A stretch of DNA of 64,000 nt, from NCBI RefSeq assembly GCF_024137025.1, contig NZ_JAMYJR010000028.1, positions 1 through 64,000 on the forward strand. The letters are read 5' to 3'. Origin of the DNA: Paractinoplanes aksuensis (GTDB lineage: Bacteria; Actinomycetota; Actinomycetes; Mycobacteriales; Micromonosporaceae). Both the position numbers and the translations under genes were made by a program. The first letter of the stretch is position 1. The number at the start of each line of letters is the position of its first letter. The notes below the pieces were generated by a model. That model did not search any database, was not told where the DNA came from, and worked only from the letters and a program-made list of their open reading frames with translations. Shown piece by piece: positions 7,921 through 38,662 of this stretch.

Positions 7921-8861
7921 TGACGACTTCCCGCGACTGGCAGCCCCGCCCGATCACCCCGGCCGACATCGGCACCGCGCCGACCGCGGCCGGACTGGTC
8001 GAGCACCTCGAGGGCAACACCGAGCTCGGCAAGGAGCTCACGGCCGCGATGGCCCTGCTGTACACCGGTTTCGACGTCCAGCCGGACGAGATCGAGCCGA
8101 TCATGGACCTGCTGCTGCCGCGCCGGCTGGCCTACGTGCACGGCAACTCGCCCCGGACCAAGGTCGGGTCGAACCTCTACACCTCGACCGAGTACCCGGC
8201 CGAGTTCACCATCTCGATGCACAACGAGCTGTCGTACGCGAGCTCGTGGCCGACCCGGCTGGTCTTCTACTGCCACACGGCGGCCGAGACCGGCGGGGCC
8301 ACGCCGCTGGTGGACGCGGCCCGCTGGCTCGAGGCGCTCGACCCCGAGGTGCGCGAGGCGTTCCGCGGCGGCGTCCGGTACTCGCAGAACCTGCACGGCG
8401 GCCGCGGCCTCGGCAAGAGCTGGCAGGACACGTTCGAGACGACCGACCGCGCGACGGTCGACGCGTTCCTGACCGAGTCCGGCGCCGAATGGCAGTGGCA
8501 GCCCGACGGCAGCCTGCGGATCACCTCGGTCCGGCCCGCCACCATCCGCCACCCCGAGACCGGCCAGGAGGTCTGGTTCAACCAGTCCGACCAGTGGCAC
8601 CCGGCCGCCCTCGGCGACACGACCGCGGCCGCGCTGGCCCAGATCATGCCGGCCGAGGAGCTCCCGCAGTCCGTGACGTTCGCCGACGGCCGCCCGATCC
8701 CGGACGACTACGTGATCCAGATCCGCGACCGCGGCCTCGCCGAGGCGGTCGACGTGAACTGGAAGCGCGGCGACGTCCTCGTCTTCGACAACATCGCGGT
8801 GGCACACGGCCGCCGCTCGTTCACCGGGGCCCGCCGGGTTCTCGTCGCCATGTGCGACTGA
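7920..8861 (+). CDS. SyrP/TauD-like Fe(II)/2-oxoglutarate oxygenase 1
   Basis: A 313-residue member of the TauD/clavaminate-synthase-like family. Iron ligands are visible as HNE beginning at His101 (ISMHNELSYASSWP) and the distal His296 (NIAVAHGRRSF), followed by Arg-containing SFTGARRV for 2-oxoglutarate. An acidic residue at the second ligand position argues for a hydroxylase and not a halogenase. Related enzymes (SyrP, AsnO, KtzO/KtzP) beta-hydroxylate Asp, Asn or Glu for NRPSs, free or carrier-bound. It is coupled to the SbnB-like gene by TGATG. The likely job is hydroxylating one of the acidic/amide residues of the peptide; which residue is not readable. Confidence 0.87.
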   Translation: MTTSRDWQPRPITPADIGTAPTAAGLVEHLEGNTELGKELTAAMALLYTGFDVQPDEIEPIMDLLLPRRLAYVHGNSPRTKVGSNLYTSTEYPAEFTISMHNELSYASSWPTRLVFYCHTAAETGGATPLVDAARWLEALDPEVREAFRGGVRYSQNLHGGRGLGKSWQDTFETTDRATVDAFLTESGAEWQWQPDGSLRITSVRPATIRHPETGQEVWFNQSDQWHPAALGDTTAAALAQIMPAEELPQSVTFADGRPIPDDYVIQIRDRGLAEAVDVNWKRGDVLVFDNIAVAHGRRSFTGARRVLVAMCD

Positions 8862-8906
8862 GGCTCCACCCGGTCACCCGCCCCGCATCCCCAGGAAGGA
8901 AGTCCC

Positions 8907-11207
8907 GTGCCGACTGAAGAAGAGTCGTCCCGACGTCAACCGCTCACCGACCGGATAGCGCACTGGTCGGCGGTGCATCGCAAGGCGACCTTCTTCGGCT
9001 GGCTCGGGCTGACCCTCGTGCTGCTGGCCATCGGCGCGGTGGTCGGCGGCAAGGGCCCCGGCCACTACGACCCGGGCGAATCGGGCCAGGCGCAGCGGAT
9101 GGTCGAGGAGGCCGACGGCGCCGCCGTACCGCCGACCGAGAGCATCCTGATCCAGTTCCCGGCCGGCTCGGCCCCGTTCGCGCAGAACACCGAGCACCAG
9201 CAGGCCGTGACCGAGGTGGTCACGGCGCTGGGCGGTCTCGGCGACAAGATCTCCAACGTCGCCGGGCCGACCCCGGCCGAGCCGCGCGGTCTGGTCTCGC
9301 CCGACGGACGGTCGGCGCTGGTCACGTTCTCGCTGGCCGGGCCCCGCAACGGCTGGGCCAACGCTCCTTCGACGATCGCCGCCTCCGAGCAGGCCGCGGC
9401 CGGGGTGGCCGCCCGGCACCCGGGCGCGACGGTCGTGCAGTCCGGGGTGGCCAGCGTCGACCTGGCCATGGACGAGGTCACCGAGGACGACTTCACCCGG
9501 GCCGAGATCATCTCGATCCCGCTCACGTTGCTGATCCTGGTCCTGGTGTTCGGGGCCCTGGTCGCCGCCTCGGTGCCGCTCATCCTGGCCATCAGCGCGG
9601 TGGCCGGCGCCATGGGCCTGCTGACCCTGGGGGCCAACTGGCTGCCGGTCAGCGACAGCGCCTCGTCGCTCGTGCTGCTGGTCGGCATGGCCGTCGGCGT
9701 CGACTACTCCCTGTTCTATCTGCGCCGGGCCCGCGAGGAGCGGATGGCCGGCCGGTCGGTCAGCGAGGCCCTGCGGATCACGGCCGCGACCTCGGGCCGG
9801 GCCGTGGTGATCAGCGGTCTGACCGTCATGGTGTCGATGGCCGGGCTCTTCCTGACCGGCATGGACACCTTCACCGGCATGGCCTTCGGCACCATCGCGG
9901 TGGTCGGCCTGGCCGTGGTCGGCTCGATCACCGCCCTGCCCGCCCTGCTGGCCATGCTCAAGACCCGCGTCGACAGCGCCCGTCTGCCCTGGCTGGGCCG
10001 GCGGCGCACCGCGGCCGGCGAGTCGAAGATCTGGACGGCGATCGTGCACCGCGTGGTGAAGCGCCCGCTGATCTGGGGCCTGTTCGCCACCGCGCTGCTG
10101 GCCCTGGCCGCCCTGCCCGCGTTCGGTATGCGGCTCAGCGACCCCAGCCTGCAGCAGCGGCTGCCCGACACCATCCCGGCCATCAAGAACCTGGGCACCA
10201 TCCAGGCCGCGTTCCCGGGCAACGCTTCCCCGGCCAAGATCGTGGTCAGCGGGCCCGGCGTCGAGACCCCCGCCTTCGAGACCGCGGTCGACAACCTGCG
10301 GGCCCAGGTCGCGGCGAGCGGGGGACAGCTGCGCGAACCGGTTCGCACGGCCGAGATCGGCGACGGCGATACCCGGGCCGTCTACGTGTCGCTGGCCGGC
10401 ACCGGCAGCGACGACGAGTCGCACCGGGCACTGGAACTGCTGCGCGACAAGGCCCTGCCGGCCAGCCTCGGCCAGGTCGCGGACGTCGAGTTCGCGGTCA
10501 CCGGCGAGACGGCCGGCATGTACGACAGCGCCAAGACCCTCGACACGCGTACGCCCATCGTCTTCGCCTTCGTGCTCGGCTTCGCCTTCCTGGTGCTGGT
10601 GGCCGCGTTCCGGTCGGTCGCGATCCCGCTGATCTCGATCGCCTTCAACCTGCTCTCGATCGGCGCCGCCTACGGCCTGATGACGTGGATCTTCCAGGAC
10701 GGGCACGGCGCCTCGCTGCTGGGCTTCACCCCGTACGGCGGGATCATCAGCTGGCTGCCGCTGTTCATGTTCGTCATCCTGTTCGGCCTGTCGATGGACT
10801 ACCACGTGTTCATCCTCAGCCGGATCCGTGAGCGCTGGGCTGCGGGCACACCGAACAAAGAGGCTGTCGTGCACGGCATCGGCGGCAGCGCCGGCGTGGT
10901 GACCAGCGCGGCCGCGGTCATGGTGGCGGTGTTCGCTGTCTTCGCGGCGTTGTCGCTGGTCGACTACAAGATGCTCGGCATCGGGATGGCGTTCGCCATC
11001 GCGGTCGACGCCACCATCGTCCGCGGCGTGCTGCTGCCGGCCGCGCTGACGCTGCTCGGCGATCGCAGCTGGGCGTTGCCGCGGTGGCTGCGCTGGCTGC
11101 CGGGCATCACCCTCGAGGCGCCGCCGGAGCCGGCCGCCGAGGCGCCCGGCCCGCACGGGGACGACGCTCCGGTCGTACGCAAGGAGGACCAGCCCGTCGC
11201 CGGCTGA
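8907..11207 (+). CDS. MMPL/RND-type transporter
   Basis: A 766-residue integral membrane protein with two repeats of one membrane helix, a large extracytoplasmic loop and a five-helix bundle. The first helix is FFGWLGLTLVLLAIGAVVGG. The first bundle starts near IPLTLLILVLVFGALVAASV and contains VGMAVGVDYSLFYLRRAREE; the second contains FGLSMDYHVFILSRIRE, both typical MMPL signatures. GTG 8907 has AGGAAGGA upstream. In actinobacteria such proteins often export lipids or lipopeptides. Its place between tailoring genes suggests product export or self-protection. A strong hairpin terminator follows at 11224-11262. Confidence 0.93.
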   Translation: MPTEEESSRRQPLTDRIAHWSAVHRKATFFGWLGLTLVLLAIGAVVGGKGPGHYDPGESGQAQRMVEEADGAAVPPTESILIQFPAGSAPFAQNTEHQQAVTEVVTALGGLGDKISNVAGPTPAEPRGLVSPDGRSALVTFSLAGPRNGWANAPSTIAASEQAAAGVAARHPGATVVQSGVASVDLAMDEVTEDDFTRAEIISIPLTLLILVLVFGALVAASVPLILAISAVAGAMGLLTLGANWLPVSDSASSLVLLVGMAVGVDYSLFYLRRAREERMAGRSVSEALRITAATSGRAVVISGLTVMVSMAGLFLTGMDTFTGMAFGTIAVVGLAVVGSITALPALLAMLKTRVDSARLPWLGRRRTAAGESKIWTAIVHRVVKRPLIWGLFATALLALAALPAFGMRLSDPSLQQRLPDTIPAIKNLGTIQAAFPGNASPAKIVVSGPGVETPAFETAVDNLRAQVAASGGQLREPVRTAEIGDGDTRAVYVSLAGTGSDDESHRALELLRDKALPASLGQVADVEFAVTGETAGMYDSAKTLDTRTPIVFAFVLGFAFLVLVAAFRSVAIPLISIAFNLLSIGAAYGLMTWIFQDGHGASLLGFTPYGGIISWLPLFMFVILFGLSMDYHVFILSRIRERWAAGTPNKEAVVHGIGGSAGVVTSAAAVMVAVFAVFAALSLVDYKMLGIGMAFAIAVDATIVRGVLLPAALTLLGDRSWALPRWLRWLPGITLEAPPEPAAEAPGPHGDDAPVVRKEDQPVAG

Positions 11208-11223
11208 CCTCGACCGGATCGCA

Positions 11224-11262
11224 GAAGGGCCCGTCGGTGCGTCTCGCGCCGGCGGGCCCTTC
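11224..11262 (+). terminator. Hairpin terminator after the MMPL gene
   Basis: A 14-base arm GAAGGGCCCGTCGG at 11224-11237 pairs with CCGGCGGGCCCTTC at 11249-11262 with one G-T pair and an 11-base loop. It lies 17 bases after the transporter stop and before the leader of the SbnA-like gene. There is no clear T tract, as is common in high-GC actinobacteria. It probably separates the SbnB-oxygenase-transporter transcript from the SbnA-MbtH-NRPS transcript. Confidence 0.75.
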
Positions 11263-11384
11263 GCTGTCCGTAGCCGTTCTATCGCGGGCGCATAGGCCGG
11301 ATAGAGCCGCCGTATGGAACCGCGGCCCACAGTGGATCAGTCGCGTGCCGGTGTGTGCGGCCTGGACCGATTTAGGAGATCCGT

Positions 11385-12398
11385 GTGGCGGAAGAGGCCC
11401 TCAAGGGCATCCTCAGTGCGATCGGGAACACGCCGCTCATCGAGCTCGGCAAGCTGATACCGGACGCGCGGTTCCGGGTGTTCGCCAAGATGGAGCGGTT
11501 CAACCCGGCGGGCAGCGTGAAGGACCGCACCGCCCTCAACATGCTGATCGACCTCGTGCGGCGGGGCCGGCTGTCGCCGGACCGCTCGGTGGTGGTCGAG
11601 TCCAGCTCGGGCAACCTCGGCGTCGGGCTGGCCCAGGTGTGCCGGTATTTCGGGCTGCGTTTCGTCTGTGTCGTCGACGCCCGCACGACCGAGCGCAACC
11701 TGGCCATGTTGCAGGCCTACGGGGCCGAGGTCGAGGTCGTCACCGAGCCCGACCGCAGCACCGGCGAGTTCCTCGCCGCGCGGTTGCGCCGGGTCCGCGA
11801 CCTGGTCGCCACCATCCCGTACGCCTACTGGCCGAACCAGTACGGCAACGCGCTCAACCCGGCGGCCCACCAGAACACCATGCGCGAGATCGCCGAGGCG
11901 CTCCACGGCCGGGTCGACTACCTGTTCTCGGCGGTGAGCACGACCGGGACCATGCACGGCTGCTCCGACTACATCCGGGCCCACCGGATGACCACCGACG
12001 TCATCGCGGTCGACGCCGTCGGCAGCCGCATCTTCGGCGACACGGTCGGGCCCCGGCTCATCCCCGGGCACGGCGCCGGGGTCCGCCCGGCGCTGGCCGA
12101 CACCGCCCACGCCGACGACGCCGTCTTCGTCAGCGACCTCGAATGCGTGGTCGAGTGCCGGCGCCTGCTGCACCGCGAGGCGGTGCTGGCGGGCGGCTCG
12201 TCCGGCGCGACGGTGGCGGCGCTGCAGAAGACCGCCTACCGGATCCCGGACGGCGCCACCTGCGTCCTGATCTTCCCGGACGGCGGCGACCGCTACCTCG
12301 ACACGATCTATTCCGACGAGTGGGTGGCGACCCACTTCGGCGACGTGGCCCACCTGTGGCGCGAGGCCCCGCAGGTGGCCCCGCTGGTCGCCGGCTGA
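11385..12398 (+). CDS. SbnA-like PLP enzyme for 2,3-diaminopropionate (cysteine synthase family)
   Basis: A 337-residue fold-type II PLP enzyme. The PLP lysine is Lys46 in NPAGSVKDRTAL. The substrate loop SSSGNLGVGLAQ and the phosphate-binding VSTTGTMHG segment are present, as is the C-terminal LAGGSSGATVAAL. SbnA condenses O-phosphoserine with glutamate to give the amino acid cleaved by SbnB, yielding L-Dap. The pair makes Dap supply the best reading; an O-acetylserine sulfhydrylase is the alternative. GTG 11385 follows AGGAGAT; GTG 11383 is out of frame. It heads the transcript that continues into MbtH and the first two NRPS genes. Confidence 0.88.
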   Translation: MAEEALKGILSAIGNTPLIELGKLIPDARFRVFAKMERFNPAGSVKDRTALNMLIDLVRRGRLSPDRSVVVESSSGNLGVGLAQVCRYFGLRFVCVVDARTTERNLAMLQAYGAEVEVVTEPDRSTGEFLAARLRRVRDLVATIPYAYWPNQYGNALNPAAHQNTMREIAEALHGRVDYLFSAVSTTGTMHGCSDYIRAHRMTTDVIAVDAVGSRIFGDTVGPRLIPGHGAGVRPALADTAHADDAVFVSDLECVVECRRLLHREAVLAGGSSGATVAALQKTAYRIPDGATCVLIFPDGGDRYLDTIYSDEWVATHFGDVAHLWREAPQVAPLVAG

Positions 12399-12442
12399 CT
12401 TCGACACCCCCTTCGACCGTACGAACCGACAAGGAGCACCCC

Positions 12443-12658
12443 ATGAGCGACGAGCAGCGCGACGAGCGGACCTACCAGGTCGTCCTCAACGACGAGGAGC
12501 AGTACTCGATCTGGTGGAAGGACCGCGACCTGCCCGCGGGCTGGAGCACCGAGGGCACCGAGGGCACCCGCGAGGAGTGCCTGACCCGGATCAACGAGGT
12601 CTGGACCGACATGCGCCCGCTGAGCCTGCGCCGCCGCATGGAGCAGGCCGCCGGCTGA
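12443..12658 (+). CDS. MbtH-like protein 1
   Basis: A 71-residue NRPS accessory protein that binds A domains and keeps them soluble and active. The family pattern is clear: VVLNDEEQYSIWWKDRDLP, AGWSTEGTEGTREECL and VWTDMRPLSLRRRM. The usual SLWP is SIWW here, a minor change. ATG 12443 has AAGGAG upstream. It sits directly before NRPS1, which it probably serves, and a second copy precedes NRPS3. Confidence 0.95.
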   Translation: MSDEQRDERTYQVVLNDEEQYSIWWKDRDLPAGWSTEGTEGTREECLTRINEVWTDMRPLSLRRRMEQAAG

Positions 12659-12702
12659 CGGCCGGGCCGACCACCGATCCCGCCACCGAACGAGGAGCTC
12701 CG

Positions 12703-15700
12703 ATGAACGCACCGTCGCCCCAGCACCGGCCCGACGAGACCACCCTGATCGCCGACCTCGTCGCCCGCCGGGCGGCGGCGACGCCGGACGCGGTGGCGGT
12801 GCTCGACGGCCACGAGATGACGTACGCCGACCTGGACGCCCGGGCCGGTCACCTCGGCCGGCACCTGCACTCGCTCGGCGCGGGCCCGCAGTCGCCGGTC
12901 GGGATCTGCCTGCGCCGCGGGGCCGACCTGGTGGTGGGCCTGCTCGCGGTGTGGCGGGCCGGGGCGGCGTACGTGCCGTTCGACCCCGACGAGCCGCCGG
13001 CGCGCCTGGGCCGGCTGATCGCGGGCGCGGGCGTCGGCCACGTGCTGACCAGCGACGACCTGTTGCCGGTGGTACGGGCGGCCGGCGGTGACCCGGTGGT
13101 CGCCGGGGACGCCGGCCCCGGGGCCGCCCCGGGCTGGTCGGCCGGGCCCCTCGACCCGGACGACGCGGCGTACGTCATCCACACCTCGGGCTCGACCGGC
13201 ACGCCCAAGGGAGTGGTGGTGACCCACGCCGGCATCGCCAACCGGGTCGCCTGGACCGTGCGCGAGCACGAGCTGGGCGCCCGCGACCGGGTGCTGTTCA
13301 AGACCGCGCTGACCTTCGACGCCTCGTGCTGGGAGGTCTTCGCGCCCCTGGTCAGCGGGGGCGCCGTGGTGCCGGCCCCGGTCGGCGCCGAACGCGACCC
13401 GGCCGCCCTGCTGGACGCGGTCGGCCGCTACGGCGCGACCGTGCTGCAGGTGGTGCCCTCGGTGCTGCGCCAGCTCGTCGACGCGCCGGGCTGGGAGAGC
13501 TGCACGAGCCTGCGGCTGCTGTTCTCGGCCGGTGAGCCGCTGCACGCCGAGCTGGCCTGGCAGGTGCTGGAGCGGGTCAAGGTCGAGATCTGGAACACGT
13601 ACGGGCCGACCGAGTGCGCCATCGACACCACGGCCTACCGCTTCGACACGTCCCAGCGCAGCGGCCCGGTGCCGATCGGGCGGCCCATCACCGGGATGCG
13701 GGTGCTCGTGCTCGACCCGGAGACCGGCGCGCCGGTGGGTGCCGGCGAGCCGGGCGAGCTGTACGCGGGCGGCGTGGGCGTGGCCCGCGGCTACCTCGGC
13801 CGGCCCGACCTGACCGCCGAGCGCTTCGTCCCCGACCCCGGCGGCCCGGGCCGGCTCTACCGCACCGGCGACCAGGTGCGCCGGCGGGCCGACGGGGTCC
13901 TCGAATACCTGGGCCGGCTCGACTCCCAGCTCAAGGTCAACGGTGTCCGGATCGAGGCCGGCGAGGTCGAGGCGGCCCTGCGGCAGCACCCGCGGGTGCG
14001 CGCGGCCGTCGTCCACGGCTATCGCGCCGAGGGTGGCGAGACCCGGCTGGCCGCCTACGTGCGGGCCGACAACGCCGATGTCACCGGCGAGCTGCGCGCC
14101 TTCCTGGCCGACCGGCTGCCGCAGTCGCACCTGCCGGCCGCGTACGTCGCCCTCGACGAGTTCCCGCTGACCACCAGCGGCAAGCTCGACCGGGCCGCAC
14201 TGCCCGTCCCGGGCGCCGAGAACGCCGGAACGGCGAGGCCGACGCCGCCGCAGACCGAGGCCCAGCTGCTGGTGGCCGGGGCCTGGCGGGCCATCCTCAA
14301 GCTGGACGAGGTCGCCCTCGAGGACGACTTCTTCGCCCTCGGCGGCTCGTCGCTGCAGCTGACCCGGCTGGCCAACCAGCTGCGCAAGGCCAGCGGGCGC
14401 GACGTCAAGCTCCGCGGCCTGCTCAACGCGACCACCCTGGCCGCTCAGGCCGAGCTGATCGAGCCCGAGCCGGCCGATCCCGACGTCATCACCGCGGTGC
14501 CGCGCGACGGCGTGCTGCCGCTCTCGTCCGGGCAGCACCGGCTGTGGTTCGCCGAGCAGATGACCCCGGGCACGGGCGAGTGGATCTCGGCCGTGCTGCT
14601 GCCGGTGCCCGGCGAGGCCACCGACGACGCGGTGCGGGCCGCCCTGACCGCCCTGGTCGCGCGGCACGAGGCCCTGCGCACCCGGTTCCCGCTCGTCGAC
14701 GGCGCCCCGGCCCAGGTCGTCGCCGCGCCCGCCGCCGTGCCGCTGCCGGTCGCCGCCACCACGAAAGACGGACTCACCCCGTTGCTGCGCGAGCAGTTCG
14801 GGCAGACCTTCGACCTGGCCGCCGGGCCGCTGTACCGGGCCCTGCTGGTGCGGGTGGACGGCGGCCGCGACCTGGTCGCGCTGACCGTGCACCACATCGT
14901 CTGCGACGGCTGGTCGAGCACCGTGCTCGAACGGGAGTTCGCCGCGTTGCTGGCTGCCGGGGACGCCGCGCTGCCGGCCCTGCCCGTCCAGTACGCCGAC
15001 TTCGCCGCCTGGCAGCGGGGCCGGCTCACCGACGAGGCGCTCGCCCCCGAACTGGCCCACTGGCGGGCCGCGCTGGACGGGCTCGAGCCGCTCGACCTGC
15101 CGACCGACCACGCCCGCCCGGCGACCCGCGACGGCCGGGGCTCGGTGGTCCCGTTCGTCGTGCCGGCGCCGGTCGCCACCGCGCTGACCGACCTCGGCCG
15201 CGCGCACGGGGCCACGCCGTTCATGACGCTGCTGACCGCGTACGCGACGCTGCTGGCCCGGCACACCGGGCAGTGGGACGTGGCCGTCGGCAGCCCGGTC
15301 TCGGGCCGGCACCGGCCGGAGGTCGAGAACGTCGTCGGCTTCTTCCTCAACAGCCTGGTGCTGCGGTGCGGGCTCGACCCGGCCTGGACCTTCGCCCAGG
15401 CCCTGGACCGGGTGCGCGACGCCGGCCGGGCCGCGTTCGCTCACCAGGACGTGCCGTTCGAGCGGCTCGTCGAGGAGCTGGCGCCCGAGCGCGACCTTTC
15501 CCGGACCCCGCTCTACCAGGCGGCATTCGACATGCACGACGCGGAACTGACCGGTTCCGCGGTCGACGTGGTCGACGCGGACACCCTGCGCGACACCTGG
15601 CGGGTGGCCCACACCGACCTGACGCTGTTCCTGCGGGCCCGGGCCGACGGCAGCCTGGACGGCGGCCTCGAGTACGCCGAGTCGCTGTTCGACCGGGCCA

Positions 15701-17642
15701 CCGTCGAGCGGCTCACCGGCCACCTGCAGCGGCTGCTGGCCGCCGTGGCCGCCGACCCCGGCGTCACCCTCGGCGCAGCCGAGCTGCTGACCGGCCCGGA
15801 ACGCGCGCTGCTGCTGGGGGAGTGGGCCCACGGCCCGGCCCAGCCCGCCGGTCCCTGCACGCACGAGCTGATCGCCGCCCGCGCCGCCGCCGACCCCGAC
15901 GCGGTCGCGGTCGTCACGACCGACGGCCGGCTCAGCTACGGCGAGCTCGACCGGACGGCGAACCGCCTGGCCCACCACCTGCGCGCGCACGGCGCCGGCG
16001 CGGGCGCGGTCGTCGGCGTCCTGCTCGAGCGGGGCCCGTCGCTGCTGGTCTCGCTGCTCGCGGTGTGGAAGGCGGGCGCGGCCTACCTGCCGCTCGACCC
16101 GGCCACGCCGCCGGCCCGGGCGGCCGAGCTGCTCGCGGCGAGCGGGGCCGTTGCCCTGATCGCGGCCGGCTCGCCCGTCGAGTTCGCCGGCCCGGTCATC
16201 GATCCGCGCGCCGTCACCACCGGCCCGGACACCGCGCCCGAGGGGGCGGCCGACCCGGACGGCCTGGCCTACGTCATCTACACCTCCGGCTCGACCGGAC
16301 GGCCCAAGGGCGTCATGGTGCCGCACCGCGGTGTGGCCAACCACCTGCGCTGGGCCGCCGACGAGCTGGTGGCCGCGGGTCCGGGTGGCTCGGCGGTCTT
16401 CTCGTCGGTCGCCTTCGACCTGGTCGTGCCCAACGTCTGGGCGCCGCTGCTGGTGGGCGAGCGGGTGGTCCTGCTGCCGGCCGACCTCGACCTCTCCGAG
16501 CTGGGCGCCCGCCTGGTCGAGGCCGGGCCGTTCAGCTTCCTGAAGCTGACCCCGGGCCACCTCGAGGTGCTGGTCCAGCAGATCACCGCCGAGCAGACGG
16601 CCGGCCTGGCCGGCGTCGTCGTGGCGGCCGGCGAGGCGCTGTCGGGCGGGCTCGCCGCGCGGTGGACGGGACCCCTGATCAACGAGTACGGGCCGACCGA
16701 GGCCTCGGTGGGAACCTGCACCCATGTCGTGCCGGCCGAACCCGGCGCGGGCGTGGTGCCGATCGGCCGGCCGCTGCCCGGGATGACGATGTACGTGCTG
16801 GACGTGGCGATGCGGCCGGTGCCCGTGGGCGCGGTGGGCGAGCTCTACGTCGGTGGCGCCGGCGTCGCCCGGGGCTACCTGGGCCGGCCGGGGCTGACCG
16901 GCGCGAGCTTCGTGCCCGACCCGTACGGCACCACCCCCGGCGCCCGGCTCTACCGGACCGGCGACCGGGTGCGGTGGCTGGCCGAGGGGGCCGTGCAGTT
17001 CCTGGGCCGGGTCGACGAGCAGGTGAAGATCCGCGGCTACCGGGTCGAGCCGGGCGAGGCCCGCGCGGTGCTGGTGACCCACCCCGCGATCCGCGAGGCG
17101 GCCGTGGTCGCGGTCGGCGAGGGCAGCTCCCGGCGGCTGGCCGCGTACTACGTGTCCGAGGCAGACCTCGACCGGGCCGAGCTGACCGGGTTCTGCGCGG
17201 GCCGCCTGCCCGACTACCTGATCCCCGGCACGTTCACCCGGCTCGACGCGCTGCCGCTGAACGCGAACGGCAAGCTCGACCGGCGGCGCCTGCCCGCCCC
17301 CGAGCCGGTGGGGGCCGTCCTCGACGACGCGCCGGGCACCGAGGCCGAGCAGCTGATCGCCGGGATCTTCCAGGAGCTGCTGGGCGCCCCGGCCGGCGCG
17401 CACGAGAACTTCTTCCACGCGGGTGGCAACTCGATCCTGGCCATCCGGCTCATCGCCGAGATCCAGCGCGAGTTCGCGGTGACGCTGCCGGTGCGCACGG
17501 TCTTCGAGGGGCCGACCCCGGCCGCGCTGGCCGCGGCCGTCGAGGACGCCGTCCGGGCCGAGATCGCCGCCATGACCGAGAACGAGCTCAGCGGGCACGC
17601 GACGCCGCTGGGCGACCAGACGGGGCCGGAAGGGCTGCACGC

Positions 17643-17646
<4 letters not shown>
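12703..17646 (+). CDS. NRPS1: A-T-C-A-T, begins without a C domain
   Basis: A 1647-residue two-module synthetase. A-a (about 20-505, core HTSGSTGTPKG near 159), T (Ser549 in LGGSS), C (about 595-1035, HHIVCDGW at 730), A-b (about 1045-1535, YTSGSTGRPKG near 1193), T (Ser1577 in AGGNS). The tail VRAEIAAMTENELSG resembles a donor communication helix. Read by eye, the A-a pocket is DAWQFATIDK, closest to Gln-type codes I remember; A-b is DLPKVAEVGK, close to Asn/Asp-type DLTKVGEVGK. ATG 12703 follows GAGGAG. The missing first C domain is probably supplied by the C domain that ends NRPS4. Its stop overlaps NRPS2 as ATGA. Confidence 0.95.
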
Positions 17647-37670
<20,024 letters not shown>

Positions 37671-37693
37671 TCTCTACTTCTTAGGAGCAACCC

Positions 37694-38662
37694 TTGCCCG
37701 TCCGACATCTCATCTCGCTCGACGACCTCACCGACGCCGACCTCGCCTCGGTGCTGCGCCGGGGCGTCGCCTTCAGCCACGGCGACCACGACGGCGAACA
37801 GCCGCTCGACGGTCTGATCGCCGGCGTCTACTTCCGCCGGACCTCGACCCGCACCCGCACCGCGTTCTCGGCCGGGGCCCTGCGCCTGGGCGCCCGGATC
37901 GTCACCTACGGCCCGAACGACCTTCAGCTCAACACGGGGGAGACCACCGAGGACACGGGCCGGGTGTTCTCGTCGATGCTCGACATGCTGATCGCCCGGA
38001 CCGCCGACGACCCGGCCGAGATGCGGGGCTGGGCCACCCAGGACCGGATGTCGGTGGTCAACGCCATGAGCGCCGACGAGCACCCGACCCAGGGGCTGAC
38101 CGACCTGAGCACGCTGCTGCGGCACTTCGGCCACGTCGAGGGGCTGCGGGTGCTCTACGTCGGCGAGGGCAACAACACCGCGGCCGCCCTGGCTCTGGGG
38201 CTGAGCCGGTTCGCCGGGGTGCGGCTCGAGCTGCGCACCCCGCCCGGCTACGGGCTCACCCCCGACGTGCGGGCCCGGGCCGAGGCCTGGGCCGCCCGGA
38301 CCGGCGCGGTCGTGGTCGAGCGGCACCTCATGGACGACCTGCCGGCCGGGTTCGACGCCATCTACACCTCGCGCTGGCAGACGACCGGCACGAGCAAGCC
38401 CGACCCCGATTGGCGTACGAAATTCGCGCCCTTCGCCGTCGATCGCGAGCTCTGGCGGACCAGTCCCCGCGCGATCTTCCTGCACGACCTGCCCGCGCAC
38501 CGCGGCGAGGAGGTCAGCGCCGAGGTGCTCGACGGCCCGCACAGCATCGCCTTCACCCAGGCCGAGATGAAGATGCACAGCGCGATGGCAGTGCTCGAAT
38601 GGTGCCGGCACGGAGTGGTCGCCTCCGGGTCCGAGCCGCTGCGGATGCGCCAGCCGGCATGA
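37694..38662 (+). CDS. OTCase-like carbamoyltransferase, probably acting on Dap
   Basis: A 322-residue aspartate/ornithine carbamoyltransferase homologue. The carbamoyl-phosphate site STRTRT starts at Ser51 and HPTQ at 130. The ornithine-site HCLP motif is HDLP at 264 (FLHDLPAHRGEE), so the side-chain acceptor pocket differs from true OTCase. VioL in viomycin biosynthesis is a comparable carbamoyltransferase forming a ureido group on a Dap-derived residue. Together with the Dap genes this suggests beta-ureidoalanine or carbamoylation of a peptide Dap. TTG 37694 is chosen because AGGAG lies six bases upstream. Its stop overlaps the MFS gene (ATGA). Confidence 0.87.
   Translation: MPVRHLISLDDLTDADLASVLRRGVAFSHGDHDGEQPLDGLIAGVYFRRTSTRTRTAFSAGALRLGARIVTYGPNDLQLNTGETTEDTGRVFSSMLDMLIARTADDPAEMRGWATQDRMSVVNAMSADEHPTQGLTDLSTLLRHFGHVEGLRVLYVGEGNNTAAALALGLSRFAGVRLELRTPPGYGLTPDVRARAEAWAARTGAVVVERHLMDDLPAGFDAIYTSRWQTTGTSKPDPDWRTKFAPFAVDRELWRTSPRAIFLHDLPAHRGEEVSAEVLDGPHSIAFTQAEMKMHSAMAVLEWCRHGVVASGSEPLRMRQPA

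Noticed and set aside
13614..17642. Open frame extending NRPS2 upstream to 13614 (total about 8000 residues)
   Set aside because: It overlaps NRPS1 in another frame and has Arg/Pro-rich shadow composition. NRPS domains begin right after ATG 17643, in an ATGA overlap.
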